DNA of 64,000 bases, from positions 6,762,501 through 6,826,500 of the forward strand of contig NC_008268.1 of the NCBI RefSeq assembly GCF_000014565.1, written 5' to 3'. The stretch comes from Rhodococcus jostii RHA1. Lineage in GTDB: Bacteria > Actinomycetota > Actinomycetes > Mycobacteriales > Mycobacteriaceae. Of the stretch, positions 28,281-37,471 are shown one piece after another. Made by a program: the position numbers and the translations under genes. The notes below the pieces were generated by a model. It did no database searches. It had not been told where the DNA came from and was given only the letters and a program-made list of their open reading frames with translations. Every line of letters begins with the position of its first letter. The stretch's first letter is position 1.

Positions 28281-29540
28281 GTGACCGGCAACTCTGACTC
28301 CACACCGCGTCCCACGACACCCCGCGATCTGACCGCCGGGCAACCCGTCGTGACGATGATCGGTGGCGGCCAACTCGCGCGGATGACCCACCAGGCCGCG
28401 ATTGCGCTCGGCCAGACCCTGCGGGTGCTCTCCGGCACCGCCGACGAACCCGCAGCCCAGGTGAGCCCCGACGTCGTCCTCGGCAGCCACACCGACCTCG
28501 ACGCGCTCCGCAGAGCCGCGGTCGGGTCGCACGCGTTGACCTTCGACCACGAGCACGTGCCCACCGAGCACCTCGACGTCCTGGTCGCCGAGGGCGTCAA
28601 CGTGCAGCCGCCGCCGACGGCGCTCATCTACGCACAGGACAAGCTGGCGATGCGCCGCAAGCTCGCCGAACTCGGCGCACCTGTCCCGGCCTATGCCGAG
28701 GTGACCTGGGCCGAGGACGTCGTCAAGTTCGGCGCCGAACACGGATGGCCTGTCGTGATCAAGGCCGTCCGCGGCGGATACGACGGTCGTGGCGTGTGGA
28801 TCACCGACGATTCCGACGAAGCCGAGCGCATCGTCACCCAGCAACTCGACCAGGGTGTCTCCCTCATCGTCGAGGAAAAGGTCGAGATGCGGCGTGAGCT
28901 GTCCGCGATGGTGGCGCGGTCACCGTTCGGTCAGGGCGCCACGTGGCCCGTCGTGGAGACGGTACAACGCCACGGACAGTGCGCCGTGGTCCTCGCCCCC
29001 GCCCCGGCGCTGCCCGACTCGGTCGCCGAGGCCGCCGAGGAACTGGCGCTCCGCATCGCTTCCGAACTCGGAGTGGTCGGCGCGATGGCCGTCGAACTGT
29101 TCGAAACCACCGACGGCACGCTCGTCGTCAACGAACTAGCGATGCGCCCGCACAACTCCGGTCACTGGACCATGGACGGCGCCCGCACCTCACAGTTCGA
29201 GCAGCACCTGCGCGCCGTCCTCGACTACCCGCTCGGCGACACCGCACCGCTCGCACCGATCACGGTGATGGCGAACGTGCTCGGCGCACCGACGGCCCCC
29301 GAGATGAGCATGGACGAACGCGTCCACCACCTCTTCGCCCGAATGCCCGACGCAAAGATCCACCTGTACGGCAAGGGGGAACGTGAGGACCGGAAGATCG
29401 GCCACGTGAACATCGTCGGCGGACCCGGCTCGATCGACGACCCCGAGTACGTGGCGCGGGTGCGCGAGCGCGCCGAGCGCGCCGCGCACTGGCTCTCGCA
29501 CGCTGAATGGACCGACGGATGGGATGTACACGGTGAGTGA
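28281..29540 (+). CDS. purK: N5-carboxyaminoimidazole ribonucleotide synthase
   Basis: ATP-grasp enzyme of purine synthesis, 419 residues, converting AIR, ATP and bicarbonate to N5-CAIR. Features: the N-terminal [29 protein letters not shown], the ATP-grasp loop [16 protein letters not shown], and [20 protein letters not shown] with metal-binding residues. The GTG start at 28281 gives an N-terminal extension of about 20 residues before the first beta strand. The stop overlaps purE by 17 bases, so the two enzymes of consecutive steps are co-translated. Confidence 0.95.
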   Translation: MTGNSDSTPRPTTPRDLTAGQPVVTMIGGGQLARMTHQAAIALGQTLRVLSGTADEPAAQVSPDVVLGSHTDLDALRRAAVGSHALTFDHEHVPTEHLDVLVAEGVNVQPPPTALIYAQDKLAMRRKLAELGAPVPAYAEVTWAEDVVKFGAEHGWPVVIKAVRGGYDGRGVWITDDSDEAERIVTQQLDQGVSLIVEEKVEMRRELSAMVARSPFGQGATWPVVETVQRHGQCAVVLAPAPALPDSVAEAAEELALRIASELGVVGAMAVELFETTDGTLVVNELAMRPHNSGHWTMDGARTSQFEQHLRAVLDYPLGDTAPLAPITVMANVLGAPTAPEMSMDERVHHLFARMPDAKIHLYGKGEREDRKIGHVNIVGGPGSIDDPEYVARVRERAERAAHWLSHAEWTDGWDVHGE

Positions 29541-30051
29541 CACGGCAGCACGGCAGGGCGCACAGGTCGGGCTCATCATGGGCAGCGACTCCGACTGGCC
29601 CACCATGGAGGCCGCCGCCGAGGCGCTCGCCGAGTTCGGGGTGCGTTTCGAGGTCGGTGTCGTGTCCGCGCACCGCACACCGCAGCGCATGCTCGACTAC
29701 GCGAAGGACGCGGCCGGCCGCGGCATCCAGGTGATCATCGCCGGCGCCGGGGGCGCCGCACACCTGCCGGGCATGGTGGCATCGGCCACCCCACTGCCCG
29801 TCATCGGTGTGCCCGTCCCGCTGAAATACCTCGACGGGATGGACTCGCTGCTCTCGATCGTGCAGATGCCCGCAGGTGTCCCCGTCGCGACCGTGTCCAT
29901 CGGTGGCGCCCGCAACGCGGGCCTGCTCGCCGTCCGCATCCTCGGCGCCTCCGACCCCGCCCTGCAGCAGCAGATGGTCGCGTTCCAGGACGGGCTCGAG
30001 AAGATGGTCCTGGACAAGGACAAGGCACTCCGCGACAAGCTGCTGGGCTGA
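29524..30051 (+). CDS. purE: N5-carboxyaminoimidazole ribonucleotide mutase
   Basis: Class I PurE, 175 residues, rearranging N5-CAIR to CAIR. Signature segments: [59 protein letters not shown] and [20 protein letters not shown], with the active-site His in SAHRTP. ATG 29524 or GTG 29533 could be the start; both overlap purK. A long hairpin follows eight bases after the stop. Confidence 0.95.
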   Translation: MYTVSDTAARQGAQVGLIMGSDSDWPTMEAAAEALAEFGVRFEVGVVSAHRTPQRMLDYAKDAAGRGIQVIIAGAGGAAHLPGMVASATPLPVIGVPVPLKYLDGMDSLLSIVQMPAGVPVATVSIGGARNAGLLAVRILGASDPALQQQMVAFQDGLEKMVLDKDKALRDKLLG

Positions 30052-30058
30052 CCGCGTC

Positions 30059-30131
30059 GAACTGAGCCGCCACTCTTCGCTGCTCCGGGGCTGAACCAGC
30101 CCTGGGGGAGCAAGGAGTGGCGGCTCAGTTC
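30059..30131. terminator. Long inverted repeat between purE and the convergent nuclease gene
   Basis: GAACTGAGCCGCCACTC at 30059-30075 pairs perfectly with 30115-30131, and inner bases (GGGCTG with CAGCCC) extend the stem imperfectly. It lies between convergent genes and could terminate both. The TGA of the minus-strand gene is formed by the outer end of the right arm. No T-run is present. Confidence 0.65.
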
Positions 30132-30944
30132 ACTTCGGGCGCCGACTGCGACGCCGTCGACGCACCGAATCGAAGATCTCGCCGGCGACCACATCGGGAT
30201 GCGCCAGCACGTCGTAGGCCGCGAAGCGGAGCACCATCCACCCCTCACTGACGAGCCAGTTCTGACGCCGTCGGTCGGTCCGGAACACGTCGGGCTCGCT
30301 GTGGAACTCGCGGCCGTCGACCTCGACCACGATCCGCGCCTGCTCGTCGGCGAAATCACCCACGTACGGACCGATCGGGTGGTTGGCCTCGAGCGGGAAA
30401 CCGCGAAGGCTGAGCTCGCGACCGAAGGCAGCGTGGCCTAACAGCCGTCGTGCCGCGGGCGCGCCGTGCCGGCCGTGGTGAGCGGCGCAGAGGTCACGGT
30501 GCGGACCGACGCTCCGGTCGAGTTCGCTGTCGACGAGGGAGGCCACGTCTCCTTCGGGCATGACGCCTGCGCAATCGAAGAGCGCCTGGGCGGGCGACAC
30601 CGCCGGAAGAAGGGACACCATCGACACCGTGTGCGGTGCGAGGTCGCGGCGGTAACAGCCGAAGCCAGTCCGGCGGCGTGACGCGCAGCCCCGGGGAATC
30701 GTCGCCTCGACGACCGCCGGCTCGGGCAACCAGCCGTAGAGCCAGGCCGCGGTGCGGTGGCTCAGGACCGCGGCCGGCCGCCACGCCGACACGGCGGCGC
30801 ACCGGATGTATGTGTCGGGTTCGACGAGGGAGTACACCGTGGGCAGCACGCGGTGGTAGCTGCCACTTCGGCACAGGGCGGCGATGGTGCTGCGGGGGAT
30901 CCGGCGTCGGTGAGTTCTTTCAGGGTACGAATGCGTGCGGTCAT
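30130..30944 (-). pseudogene. DUF559-type nuclease-fold protein with N-terminal wHTH, frameshifted
   Basis: The main frame (from about 30900 down to 30130) encodes RVLPTVYSLVEPDTYIRC, the AbiEi-antitoxin-like VLSHRTAAWLYGWLPEP, and a C-terminal restriction-endonuclease-like part: YVGDFADEQARIVVEVDGRE followed by the Arg-Gln-Asn region (TDRRRQNWLVSEGWMVLRF). The N-terminus sits in another frame: ATG 30944 gives TARIRTLKELTDAG, and the main frame upstream reads IPRSTIAALCRSGSYHRVLP. One base missing at about 30900-30903 (GCCGG|ATCCCC) separates them. Proteins with this layout are common in actinobacteria, of unknown role, sometimes compared with Vsr nucleases. It could be a sequencing error; otherwise translation from GTG 30849 would give a protein lacking the wHTH. 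Confidence 0.7.
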
Positions 30945-31052
30945 GATCGGCAGCATCGTGGCGGGCGCGTCATCCCTGCCGCGCGCGAACTGAGACTTCA
31001 GGTTGGTCTGTGGATGGGCGAGAAGTTGTGGATGAACGTCGCCTCGAGCACT

Positions 31053-31058
31053 TATCCT
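31053..31058 (+). promoter_or_regulatory. -10 hexamer of the HExxH gene
   Basis: TATCCT ends six bases before GTG 31065; leaderless arrangement. Confidence 0.5.
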
Positions 31059-31064
31059 GCGCCT

Positions 31065-31445
31065 GTGAAACGCAGCCGCGGTGTGCCGATGATCCGAGCG
31101 TCGCGGGGGAGCTCGCAGTCCGCGGCGATCACACGGCTGGCGTTGGCGTATGCCCGGCTGTGGGGTGCGCGCATCGCGTTCGACGCCGAGTTCGGCATCT
31201 TCGTGTGCAGCGGGATGCGGGGTGGGTACGCGCGCGGCGGGACGACGATCGGCGGCGCATTTCTCACCGGCCGGGAGCCGGCGAGATCGCTCGTGCGACA
31301 CGAAGCGGTCCACGCCGACCAATGGGCTACGTACGGGTGGACCTTCGCTCTGCGGTACCTGTTCGAGGAGTTGCGGCACCGCGGTGCCCGGAACAGGTTC
31401 GAGGTCGCCGCGGGCCTCGCGGACGGCGGCTACCGGGTGAGCTGA
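31065..31445 (+). CDS. Small HExxH-motif protein, possible minimal zincin
   Basis: A 126-residue protein whose core is SLVRHEAVHADQWATYGW, containing HEAVH (HExxH) as in zinc metalloproteases. RYLFEELRHRGARNRFEVAA follows, with acidic residues that could supply a third ligand. Similar short proteins occur in mycobacteria next to this locus or elsewhere, annotated as hypothetical (my recollection). No signal peptide or membrane helix is obvious. The start is GTG 31065, chosen by its -10 spacing. The 3' end overlaps the convergent TIGR03089 gene by 16 bases. Proteolytic activity is not established. Confidence 0.65.
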   Translation: MKRSRGVPMIRASRGSSQSAAITRLALAYARLWGARIAFDAEFGIFVCSGMRGGYARGGTTIGGAFLTGREPARSLVRHEAVHADQWATYGWTFALRYLFEELRHRGARNRFEVAAGLADGGYRVS

Positions 31446-32149
31446 CGGGTGATCTTCTCGGTGTCGACGCGCCTCGACCGGGCTGCGGCGTCGGCGTTGG
31501 TGACCTGCACGAGTGACGCGCCGGCCGCGAAGACCGCCACCAGACCGTCGATCAGGGCGTCGGGGGAGTCCCACGCCTCTTCGGACAGCACCCGGTCGGT
31601 CCCGGTGATTCCCTGCGATTCGGCGGAGGCGAGTGCTGCGGCGAGGACGTCGTCGACGCTCTTGCCCGCCAGTGCGGGTCCGGCGACCGTCGGCCGGAAC
31701 TGGTCGCCGTGGACGCGCACGGACGTGGCGTAGTCGGTGATGCCGACGGGGAGGTCGGGGACGGGCCTGCCGAACGCGTCCAGCGACAGCGCCGCGACCT
31801 CGGGTACGTCCTCGACGTCGCCCAGGTGCTGGGCCGAGACGAGTGCGATCTCGGCGTCCGCATCGGCTTCGAGGACGACCTCGGCGCCGGCCCACCATGC
31901 GCCGAGCAGAACTGCGGCGGTTTGCCAGTGCGCGGGAAGGAGCACCGCGACGCGGGCGCCGGGCTCGACGCCGAACTCGTCACGCAGCAGGTTGGCGGTC
32001 TTGGCCGCCCAGTTGGCGAGGGTGAGGGCCGAGAGTTCGACCCGTTCGCCGGTCGCGTCGTCATAGAACGTGACGCGCGGGCCGGCCGGGTCGTTCTTCA
32101 GGATGGGGTCGAGCAGGGCGTCGGTCAGCGTGCGGGACGCATGGTTCAT
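31430..32149 (-). CDS. TIGR03089 family protein
   Basis: A 239-residue actinobacterial conserved protein (Rv3268-like). It resembles the N-terminal part of AMP-forming acyl-CoA synthetases: PRVTFYDDATGERVELSALT, NLLRDEFGVEPGARVAVLLP, HWQTAAVLLGAWWAGAEVVL. It lacks the ATP-binding P-loop and C-terminal domain, so adenylation is not expected. The start is ATG 32149; a longer reading from 32185 would overlap the LCP gene. It stands 23 bases after the LCP gene on the same strand, the order Rv3267-Rv3268 seen in M. tuberculosis. Confidence 0.85.
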   Translation of the reverse strand: MNHASRTLTDALLDPILKNDPAGPRVTFYDDATGERVELSALTLANWAAKTANLLRDEFGVEPGARVAVLLPAHWQTAAVLLGAWWAGAEVVLEADADAEIALVSAQHLGDVEDVPEVAALSLDAFGRPVPDLPVGITDYATSVRVHGDQFRPTVAGPALAGKSVDDVLAAALASAESQGITGTDRVLSEEAWDSPDALIDGLVAVFAAGASLVQVTNADAAARSRRVDTEKITRQLTR

Positions 32150-32172
32150 GGACACGATCCGTCTCTCGTTTT

Positions 32173-33702
32173 CTAGTTCACACAACGCGGGCCCGACGAG
32201 CCGGCATCGATGGGCGGGCCGGGCGGTGCCGGGGTGGGGGTCGTTCCTGCTGCGGACGCGGGCTCGAGGCCGGTCTCCGAGGACTCGGACGACGTGGTGG
32301 TGCCGGTGGTCTCGGCGGACGTCGGGCCCTGGTAGTCACTCGACAGCACCACCCGCACCGAGCCTTCGGGCAGCGTCGCGTCGGTGTCGGTGGGGAGTCC
32401 GCCGAGTGCTGCGGCGACCGCCTTGGCGCTGTCGTCGTCCGCGGAGTGCGCGAAGACGGTGGTCTCGCTCACCGACTGACCTGTGTAGTTGCCGACCTCG
32501 CCCTGGCCGTAGCCGAGCGACGTGAGGGCGTCGGCGACGCCGTTCGCGAGGCCCCCGACGTCGCTGGCATTTGCGACGTCGACGGTGACGGTCGAGGCGT
32601 CGATCTTGGGCGTCTCGGACGTTGTGGTGTCTTCCGAGTCGGTGGGCTCCTCGCCGACGAGACCGGCCACGTACTTCTTCACGTCCTTCGGCTTGACCTC
32701 GACGATGGACTCGCCGTAATCGGTCATGCCGTTGAGATCCGCGACCGGAATCGTCTCGAACTGCACCTTGCCGCCGGCGAGGTCCTGCAGTTGGGTGGCG
32801 AATTCGATGATGTCCCAGTCGTCGTCGAGCACCACCGAGCGTTGCACGGCGCCGCTGAGTTCGTTCAGCTTGCCGGGGTCGCTGAGTGTCTTCGCGGACA
32901 GCACCTTGCCGACGAGCGAGGCCATGAACACTTGTTGACGCACGATGCGGTCGAGGTCGCCGCGGGGAAGGTCGTGGCGCTGGCGGACGAAGCTCAGTGC
33001 GTCGGCACCCTTCAACGTCTGCTCACCGGCGGGGAAGTGCGCGCCGGACATGTCCTCGTCCACCGGTTCGTTGAGGCAGACGTCGACGCCGCCGACGGCG
33101 TTGGTGAGGAGGACGAACCCGAGCAGCCCGACCTCGGCGTAGTGGTCGACGGTGACCCCGGTGAGGTCGGCCACCGATTGGATGAGCGCCTCGCGGCCGG
33201 CCTTCGTCGACTCCTCCTCGGCTTCCTCGTCGGTGGCGCCGTCCTCGACGAGTTCGAGCCGCTCGGTCTCCTTGGTGGCCCCGTACGCGGCGTTGATCTT
33301 CGACATGCCGATGCCCGGCACGTCGACGTAGGAGTCGCGGGGGATCGAGATGGCGGTGGCGGAACTCCCGTCGTTGGGCACGCGGATGAGGACGATGGTG
33401 TCGGTGTTGGACGCCACTTCCTCGCCGGCCCGAAGCGAGTCGAGTTCGTCCTGGGACAGGGGGTTACCGTGGGCGTCGGTGCGGCTGTCGGTGCCGACCA
33501 TGAGGATGTCGACGGCGCCGTCGGCGCTTCCGCCGAGTCCCAGACCGCCCGCGGTTGCCAGATTGTTGCGCAGCGAGTCGATACTCCGCCAGGCGAATCC
33601 CGTCACGACGAGGGCGAGCACCGACAGCACCGCCACAGCGATGTGAATCGGCCGCCGAGCCGTGCTCGGGGGTGCGTCTGGTGCGGGTTGCTCGTGTGAC
33701 AC
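32173..33702 (-). CDS. LytR-CpsA-Psr (LCP) family cell-wall ligase with LytR_C domain
   Basis: A 509-residue membrane-anchored LCP protein, likely the ortholog of mycobacterial Lcp1 (Rv3267), which links arabinogalactan to peptidoglycan. One TM helix near residues 20-40 (IHIAVAVLSVLALVVTGFAW) follows a short cytoplasmic tail. The catalytic domain has ILMVGTDSR, NTDTIVLIRVPNDG, ISIPRDSYVDVPG and FVRQRHDLPRGDLDRIVRQQ with the conserved arginines. The C-terminal LytR_C domain (about 375-460) precedes a Ser/Thr/Pro-rich tail. The GTG start has TAGCCT seven bases upstream. It is divergent from rmlD, whose product builds the linker this enzyme joins. Confidence 0.94.
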   Translation of the reverse strand: MSHEQPAPDAPPSTARRPIHIAVAVLSVLALVVTGFAWRSIDSLRNNLATAGGLGLGGSADGAVDILMVGTDSRTDAHGNPLSQDELDSLRAGEEVASNTDTIVLIRVPNDGSSATAISIPRDSYVDVPGIGMSKINAAYGATKETERLELVEDGATDEEAEEESTKAGREALIQSVADLTGVTVDHYAEVGLLGFVLLTNAVGGVDVCLNEPVDEDMSGAHFPAGEQTLKGADALSFVRQRHDLPRGDLDRIVRQQVFMASLVGKVLSAKTLSDPGKLNELSGAVQRSVVLDDDWDIIEFATQLQDLAGGKVQFETIPVADLNGMTDYGESIVEVKPKDVKKYVAGLVGEEPTDSEDTTTSETPKIDASTVTVDVANASDVGGLANGVADALTSLGYGQGEVGNYTGQSVSETTVFAHSADDDSAKAVAAALGGLPTDTDATLPEGSVRVVLSSDYQGPTSAETTGTTTSSESSETGLEPASAAGTTPTPAPPGPPIDAGSSGPRCVN

Positions 33703-33709
33703 GGAAACC

Positions 33710-33715
33710 AGGCTA
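33710..33715 (-). promoter_or_regulatory. -10 hexamer of the LCP gene
   Basis: TAGCCT on the minus strand, seven bases upstream of GTG 33702. Confidence 0.5.
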
Positions 33716-33770
33716 CTGGTCGACGCGCCGGGAGCAGGGAGGCGTCGATCGGCGTGCCAGACTGACCCCC

Positions 33771-34559
33771 GTGACGAAGATCCTTGTGACCGGCGCCCGG
33801 GGACAGCTGGGTGGGCACCTCCTCCGACGAGCCGAGGCGACGGGAATTCCCGCCCGGGGGGTGGGGTCCGCTGAGCTCGACATCACCGACCCCGGCGCGG
33901 TGAACGAGCAGGTCGAACCCGGATCGGTGGTGATCAACTGCGCGGCGTACACGGCGGTCGACGCTGCGGAGTCGGACGAGGACACCGCCCGGCTGATTCA
34001 CGTCTCCACCGACTACGTCTTTGCCGGGCAGGGCGACACGCCGTACGAGGTGGACGCCCCGACGGGTCCGGCGACCGCCTACGGACGCACCAAACTCGCC
34101 GGCGAACGCGCCGTCCACGCAGCGCTTCCGTCCGCCCACGTCGTGCGCACAGCATGGGTCTACACGGGGGTCGGCTCCGACTTCGTCTCCACCATGCTCC
34201 GGCTCGAGCGCGAACGTGACACGGTCGACGTCGTGGACGATCAGGTGGGCTCGCCCACATTCGCCGGCGACCTGGCCGATGCACTGCTCGAACTCGCGGG
34301 GCGCAGCGACGTCGACGCGCCGGTGCTGCACGCCACCAATTCGGGCCGGGCGAGTTGGTTCGACCTCGCGCGCGCCGTGTTCGAGGAAGCAGGCGCGGAC
34401 CCGGAGCGAGTCCGGCCGTGCACGAGTGCCCAGTTCGTGCGGCCCGCCCCGCGACCGGCGTTCTCGGTGCTGTCCGGCCGCGCGTGGGCCGACGCCGGGC
34501 TGACCCCGTTGCGGCCGTGGCGAGACGCGTTGCATGCGGCTGTGCGTGAAGCGGTGTGA
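33771..34559 (+). CDS. rmlD: dTDP-4-dehydrorhamnose reductase with an internal deletion
   Basis: Short-chain reductase making dTDP-L-rhamnose, the donor for the arabinogalactan linker. NAD(P) loop TGARGQLGGHLL, strand VINCAAYTAVDAAES, HVSTDYVF, catalytic AYGRTKLAGE (Tyr-x3-Lys), DDQVGSPTFAGDLADALLEL and PRPAFSVLSGRAW are present. The protein is only 262 residues against roughly 290-305. After AESDEDTA it jumps straight to RLIHVSTDYVF at 33989/33990, omitting about 20 residues (the helix with A-x-x-VN-x-x-G and LA-x-x-CA) that connects these strands in homologues such as Rv3266c. The reading frame is kept. The start is GTG 33771, divergent from the LCP gene. It may be inactive unless another copy exists. 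Confidence 0.88.
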   Translation: MTKILVTGARGQLGGHLLRRAEATGIPARGVGSAELDITDPGAVNEQVEPGSVVINCAAYTAVDAAESDEDTARLIHVSTDYVFAGQGDTPYEVDAPTGPATAYGRTKLAGERAVHAALPSAHVVRTAWVYTGVGSDFVSTMLRLERERDTVDVVDDQVGSPTFAGDLADALLELAGRSDVDAPVLHATNSGRASWFDLARAVFEEAGADPERVRPCTSAQFVRPAPRPAFSVLSGRAWADAGLTPLRPWRDALHAAVREAV

Positions 34560-34593
34560 GGCGGACCTGCTCCCAACGGCTACGCTTGCCCGC

Positions 34594-35493
34594 GTGAGTT
34601 CGAAGCTGGCCGTGGTGACGGTGACCTTTTCGCCAGGTGAGCATCTGGAGCAGTTCCTGGGCACTCTCGCCGAGGCGACGAAAGAAGATCCGCAGGTCGT
34701 GATGGCCGACAACGGATCGACGGACGGCGCCCCCGAGGCCGCGGACGCGGCGCACGAGCACGTGCGCCTGCTGCGCACCGGCGGGAACATCGGCTACGGC
34801 GGTGCCATCAACAGGGCTGTGGCGGAGATCGACGACGAGATCGAATTCGTCGTCATCGCCAATCCGGATGTTCGCTGGGCGCCCGGATCGATCGACGTAC
34901 TACTCGCGGCCGCCGAGCGCTGGCCGCGAGCGGGGGCGCTCGGACCTCTCGTTCTGGAACCCGACGGGAGCATCTACCCGTCGGCGCGCCAGGTGCCCGA
35001 CCTCGTGTCGGGTGCCGGGCACGCGATTCTGGGCACGGTGTGGCCGTCCAACCCGTGGACTGCCGGCTACCGCCAGGAGAACGAGACGGTCAGCGAGCGG
35101 TCGGTCGGCTGGTTGTCCGGTTCGTGCCTGCTGATGCGGCGCGCAGCCTTCGACTCGATCAACGGCTTCGATTCCCGCTACTTCATGTACATGGAGGACG
35201 TCGACCTCGGCGACCGCCTGGGCAAGGCCGGGTGGCTGAACGTGTACGTGCCCTCCGCCGAGGTCACCCACGCGAAGGGGCACGCCGCGGGCAAGCATCC
35301 GGAACTGATGCTGCCCGCTCACCATCAGAGCGCGTACCGGTTCCAGGCCGATCGTCATCCCCACTGGTGGCAGGCGCCGCTTCGGTGGGCACTTCGGGGA
35401 GGATTGGCAGTGCGGTCGAAGATCGCCGTGGCTGCCGCAGTCCGGGAACGACGCACGAACCAGAACGAGGGGGGAACGACTCATGGCAATTGA
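34594..35493 (+). CDS. wbbL: dTDP-rhamnosyl transferase of the arabinogalactan linker
   Basis: GT2 glycosyltransferase, 299 residues, adding L-rhamnose to GlcNAc-PP-decaprenol. Features: AVVTVTFSPGEHLEQFLGTL, the nucleotide-binding ADNGSTDGAPEAAD, GGNIGYGGAINRAV, the DxD-like ANPDVRWAPGSID, GWLSGSCLLMRRAAFDSING, and MYMEDVDLGDRLGKAGWLNV with the ED catalytic-base region. It matches WbbL1 (Rv3265c) across its length. The GTG 34594 has TACGCT seven bases upstream, so it likely has its own promoter although it follows rmlD by 34 bases. It overlaps the next gene by 11 bases. Confidence 0.94.
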   Translation: MSSKLAVVTVTFSPGEHLEQFLGTLAEATKEDPQVVMADNGSTDGAPEAADAAHEHVRLLRTGGNIGYGGAINRAVAEIDDEIEFVVIANPDVRWAPGSIDVLLAAAERWPRAGALGPLVLEPDGSIYPSARQVPDLVSGAGHAILGTVWPSNPWTAGYRQENETVSERSVGWLSGSCLLMRRAAFDSINGFDSRYFMYMEDVDLGDRLGKAGWLNVYVPSAEVTHAKGHAAGKHPELMLPAHHQSAYRFQADRHPHWWQAPLRWALRGGLAVRSKIAVAAAVRERRTNQNEGGTTHGN

Positions 35494-36562
35494 GAAGACG
35501 ACCGACGCAGTGGTGCTGGTCGGCGGTCAGGGAACGAGGCTCCGCCCGCTGACGTTGTCGGCGCCCAAACCCATGCTGCCGACGGCGGGTCTGCCGTTCC
35601 TCCAGCATCTGCTCGCGCGGATCGGGGCGGCCGGGATCAGGCACGTGGTCCTCGGGACGTCCTTCAAGGCGGAGGTCTTCGAGGAGTACTTCGGCGACGG
35701 TTCCAAGCTCGGGCTCGAGATCGACTACGTCACCGAGACCGAACCACTCGGCACCGGTGGCGGCATCCGCAACGTTCTGCCGAAGCTGCGCGGTGACCAC
35801 GCCATGGTCTTCAACGGCGACGTTCTCGGCGGTACCGACCTGGGCGCGATCCTCGACACCCACCGGAACCGGGACGCCGACGTCACCCTGCACCTCGTGC
35901 GAGTGGGGGATCCGCGGGCGTTCGGCTGCGTGCCCACCGACGCCGACGGCCGGGTCACCGCGTTCCTGGAGAAGACGCAGGACCCGCCGACCGACCAGAT
36001 CAACGCCGGCTGTTACGTCTTCAAGCGCGAGATCATCGAACGGATCCCCGAGGGCCGTCCGGTGTCGGTGGAGCGCGAGGTGTTCCCGTCGCTGCTGGCC
36101 GAGGACGCCCGCATCTACGGACACGTCGACTCCTCGTACTGGCGCGACATGGGCACCCCCGAGGACTTCGTGCGCGGTTCCGCGGACCTGGTGCGCGGCA
36201 TCGCTCCGTCGCCTGCGCTCGACGGACCGCGCGGCGAATCGCTCGTCCACCCAGGCGCGGGTGTCGCCCCGGGCGCGCTGCTGATCGGCGGGACCGTAGT
36301 CGGCCGCGGCGCCGAGGTGGGTGCGGGCGCGCGACTCGACGGCGCGGTGCTGTTCGACGGCGCCGTGGTCGAGGCCGGAGCGACCGTCGAACGGTCCATC
36401 ATCGGTTTCGGCGCGCGCATCGGGCCGCGGGCTCTGGTGCGTGACGCGGTGATCGGTGACGGAGCGGACATCGGCGCCCGGTGCGAACTCCTGCGCGGGG
36501 CCCGGGTGTGGCCGGGCGTGACGTTGCCCGACGGCGGGGTCCGGTTCAGCACGGACGTGTGA
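35483..36562 (+). CDS. manB: Mannose-1-phosphate guanylyltransferase
   Basis: A 359-residue nucleotidyltransferase making GDP-mannose, named manB (Rv3264c) in M. tuberculosis; the symbol is used for phosphomannomutase elsewhere. The N-terminal Rossmann-like domain has AVVLVGGQGTRLRPLTLSAP with the pyrophosphorylase signature, KPMLPTAGLPFLQHLL, MVFNGDVLGG and VEREVFPSLL. The C-terminal left-handed beta helix has hexapeptide repeats (GAEVGAGARLDGAVL, GARIGPRALVRDAVIGDGAD). ATG 35483 overlaps wbbL by 11 bases. pmmA and manA of the same route are at 42.8-46.6 kb; an IS remnant follows directly. Confidence 0.93.
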   Translation: MAIEKTTDAVVLVGGQGTRLRPLTLSAPKPMLPTAGLPFLQHLLARIGAAGIRHVVLGTSFKAEVFEEYFGDGSKLGLEIDYVTETEPLGTGGGIRNVLPKLRGDHAMVFNGDVLGGTDLGAILDTHRNRDADVTLHLVRVGDPRAFGCVPTDADGRVTAFLEKTQDPPTDQINAGCYVFKREIIERIPEGRPVSVEREVFPSLLAEDARIYGHVDSSYWRDMGTPEDFVRGSADLVRGIAPSPALDGPRGESLVHPGAGVAPGALLIGGTVVGRGAEVGAGARLDGAVLFDGAVVEAGATVERSIIGFGARIGPRALVRDAVIGDGADIGARCELLRGARVWPGVTLPDGGVRFSTDV

Positions 36563-36598
36563 GAGATCAACGTACCCCTGCCCTGAAGGGCCGGGTTT

Positions 36599-36620
36599 GC
36601 CAGTCGCGTCCCCGACTGGC
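36599..36620. repeat. Hairpin at the right end of the IS605-like remnant
   Basis: GCCAGTCG-CGTCCC-CGACTGGC forms a perfect eight-base stem with a six-base loop, just beyond the tnpB stop. In IS200/IS605 elements a subterminal hairpin here is the transposase recognition structure, and the same stretch forms the scaffold of the TnpB-associated omega RNA. Confidence 0.5.
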
Positions 36621-36652
36621 TGTCAGGTGCGCGCCGACCGTAGGCCGGTTGA

Positions 36653-37464
36653 TTAGGCGGCCCAATAGCCGTGCGTCGTGGTCATGTACTTCGCGTATCC
36701 CAGGTAGGCGATGTTCAACGCGGCATTGTGATCTGCCTGATCGACATGTCCACACACCCGGCACACAAACCGATCCTGTGTGATCCGGTTCGCCTTGTCC
36801 GCGTGTACTTGCCGCGGCGTGCGGTGACCGCCCCACCGGACCAGTCCGCCGACGCAGCGGTGTCATCGGAGGTGACCGCGAGGTTCACGATCCCCAGGTC
36901 CACGCCGAGGAACTCCTCGACCACTACCGGTTCGGGTGCCGGGACGTCGACCGTCGCGTGGAGGAACCACATGTTGTCGCGGAACACGAGATCTGTCTCA
37001 CCACAACAGTGTTCCAGGAGTGCACGCTGCCACGGCGCGCACACGTACCGCACCGCTTTGAGTCGGTCTTCGCTTGTCCAGATACTGATCGTCGAGCCCT
37101 GCTGTTTCCAGGACAGGCACCGATCGTCGAACGGTTGCGCCGCCAACGCCCGGAACCCGATCGCCGCGGCGGCGATATCCGTGGCGCGTTTGCCGCCACG
37201 CGGACCATAATTACCGGCCTCGAGGTTCGCGCCCCGCGTCGCGTAGGCGTCCGCGACCTTCTTGATCGTGCGGACCGCCGGTTGCGCCGACAGTCCCAAC
37301 GCCTTCAACTGGTGGTAGACGGCCTTCTGCAGGGCGAACGCGCGGCAATCCTCGCTCGCTTGCGCGACCCGTGACACCACGCCTGCGGCGGTGTTACACA
37401 ACATCAGCGTGTCGTGCAGCGCATGCGCCTGCGCGTCGGTGGGGGCAAGTTTGATCTTCACCAC
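36653..37464 (-). pseudogene. tnpB: tnpB (RNA-guided nuclease family) remnant
   Basis: From GTG 37464 the frame reads VVKIKLAPTDAQAHALHD, the usual TnpB N-terminus, through EFLGVDLGIVNLAVTSD with the first RuvC Asp and on to RGKYTRTRR. It then breaks near 36790. The zinc-ribbon end continues in another frame: NRITQDRFVCRVCGHVDQAD, then NAALNIAYLGYAKYM to the TAA at 36653. About 100 residues are missing between the two, including the second RuvC Glu and the first CxxC, judged against intact TnpB proteins. Nuclease activity is therefore lost. N-terminal quality is still high, so the decay is fairly recent. Confidence 0.82.
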
Positions 37465-37471
37465 CCGTCCG

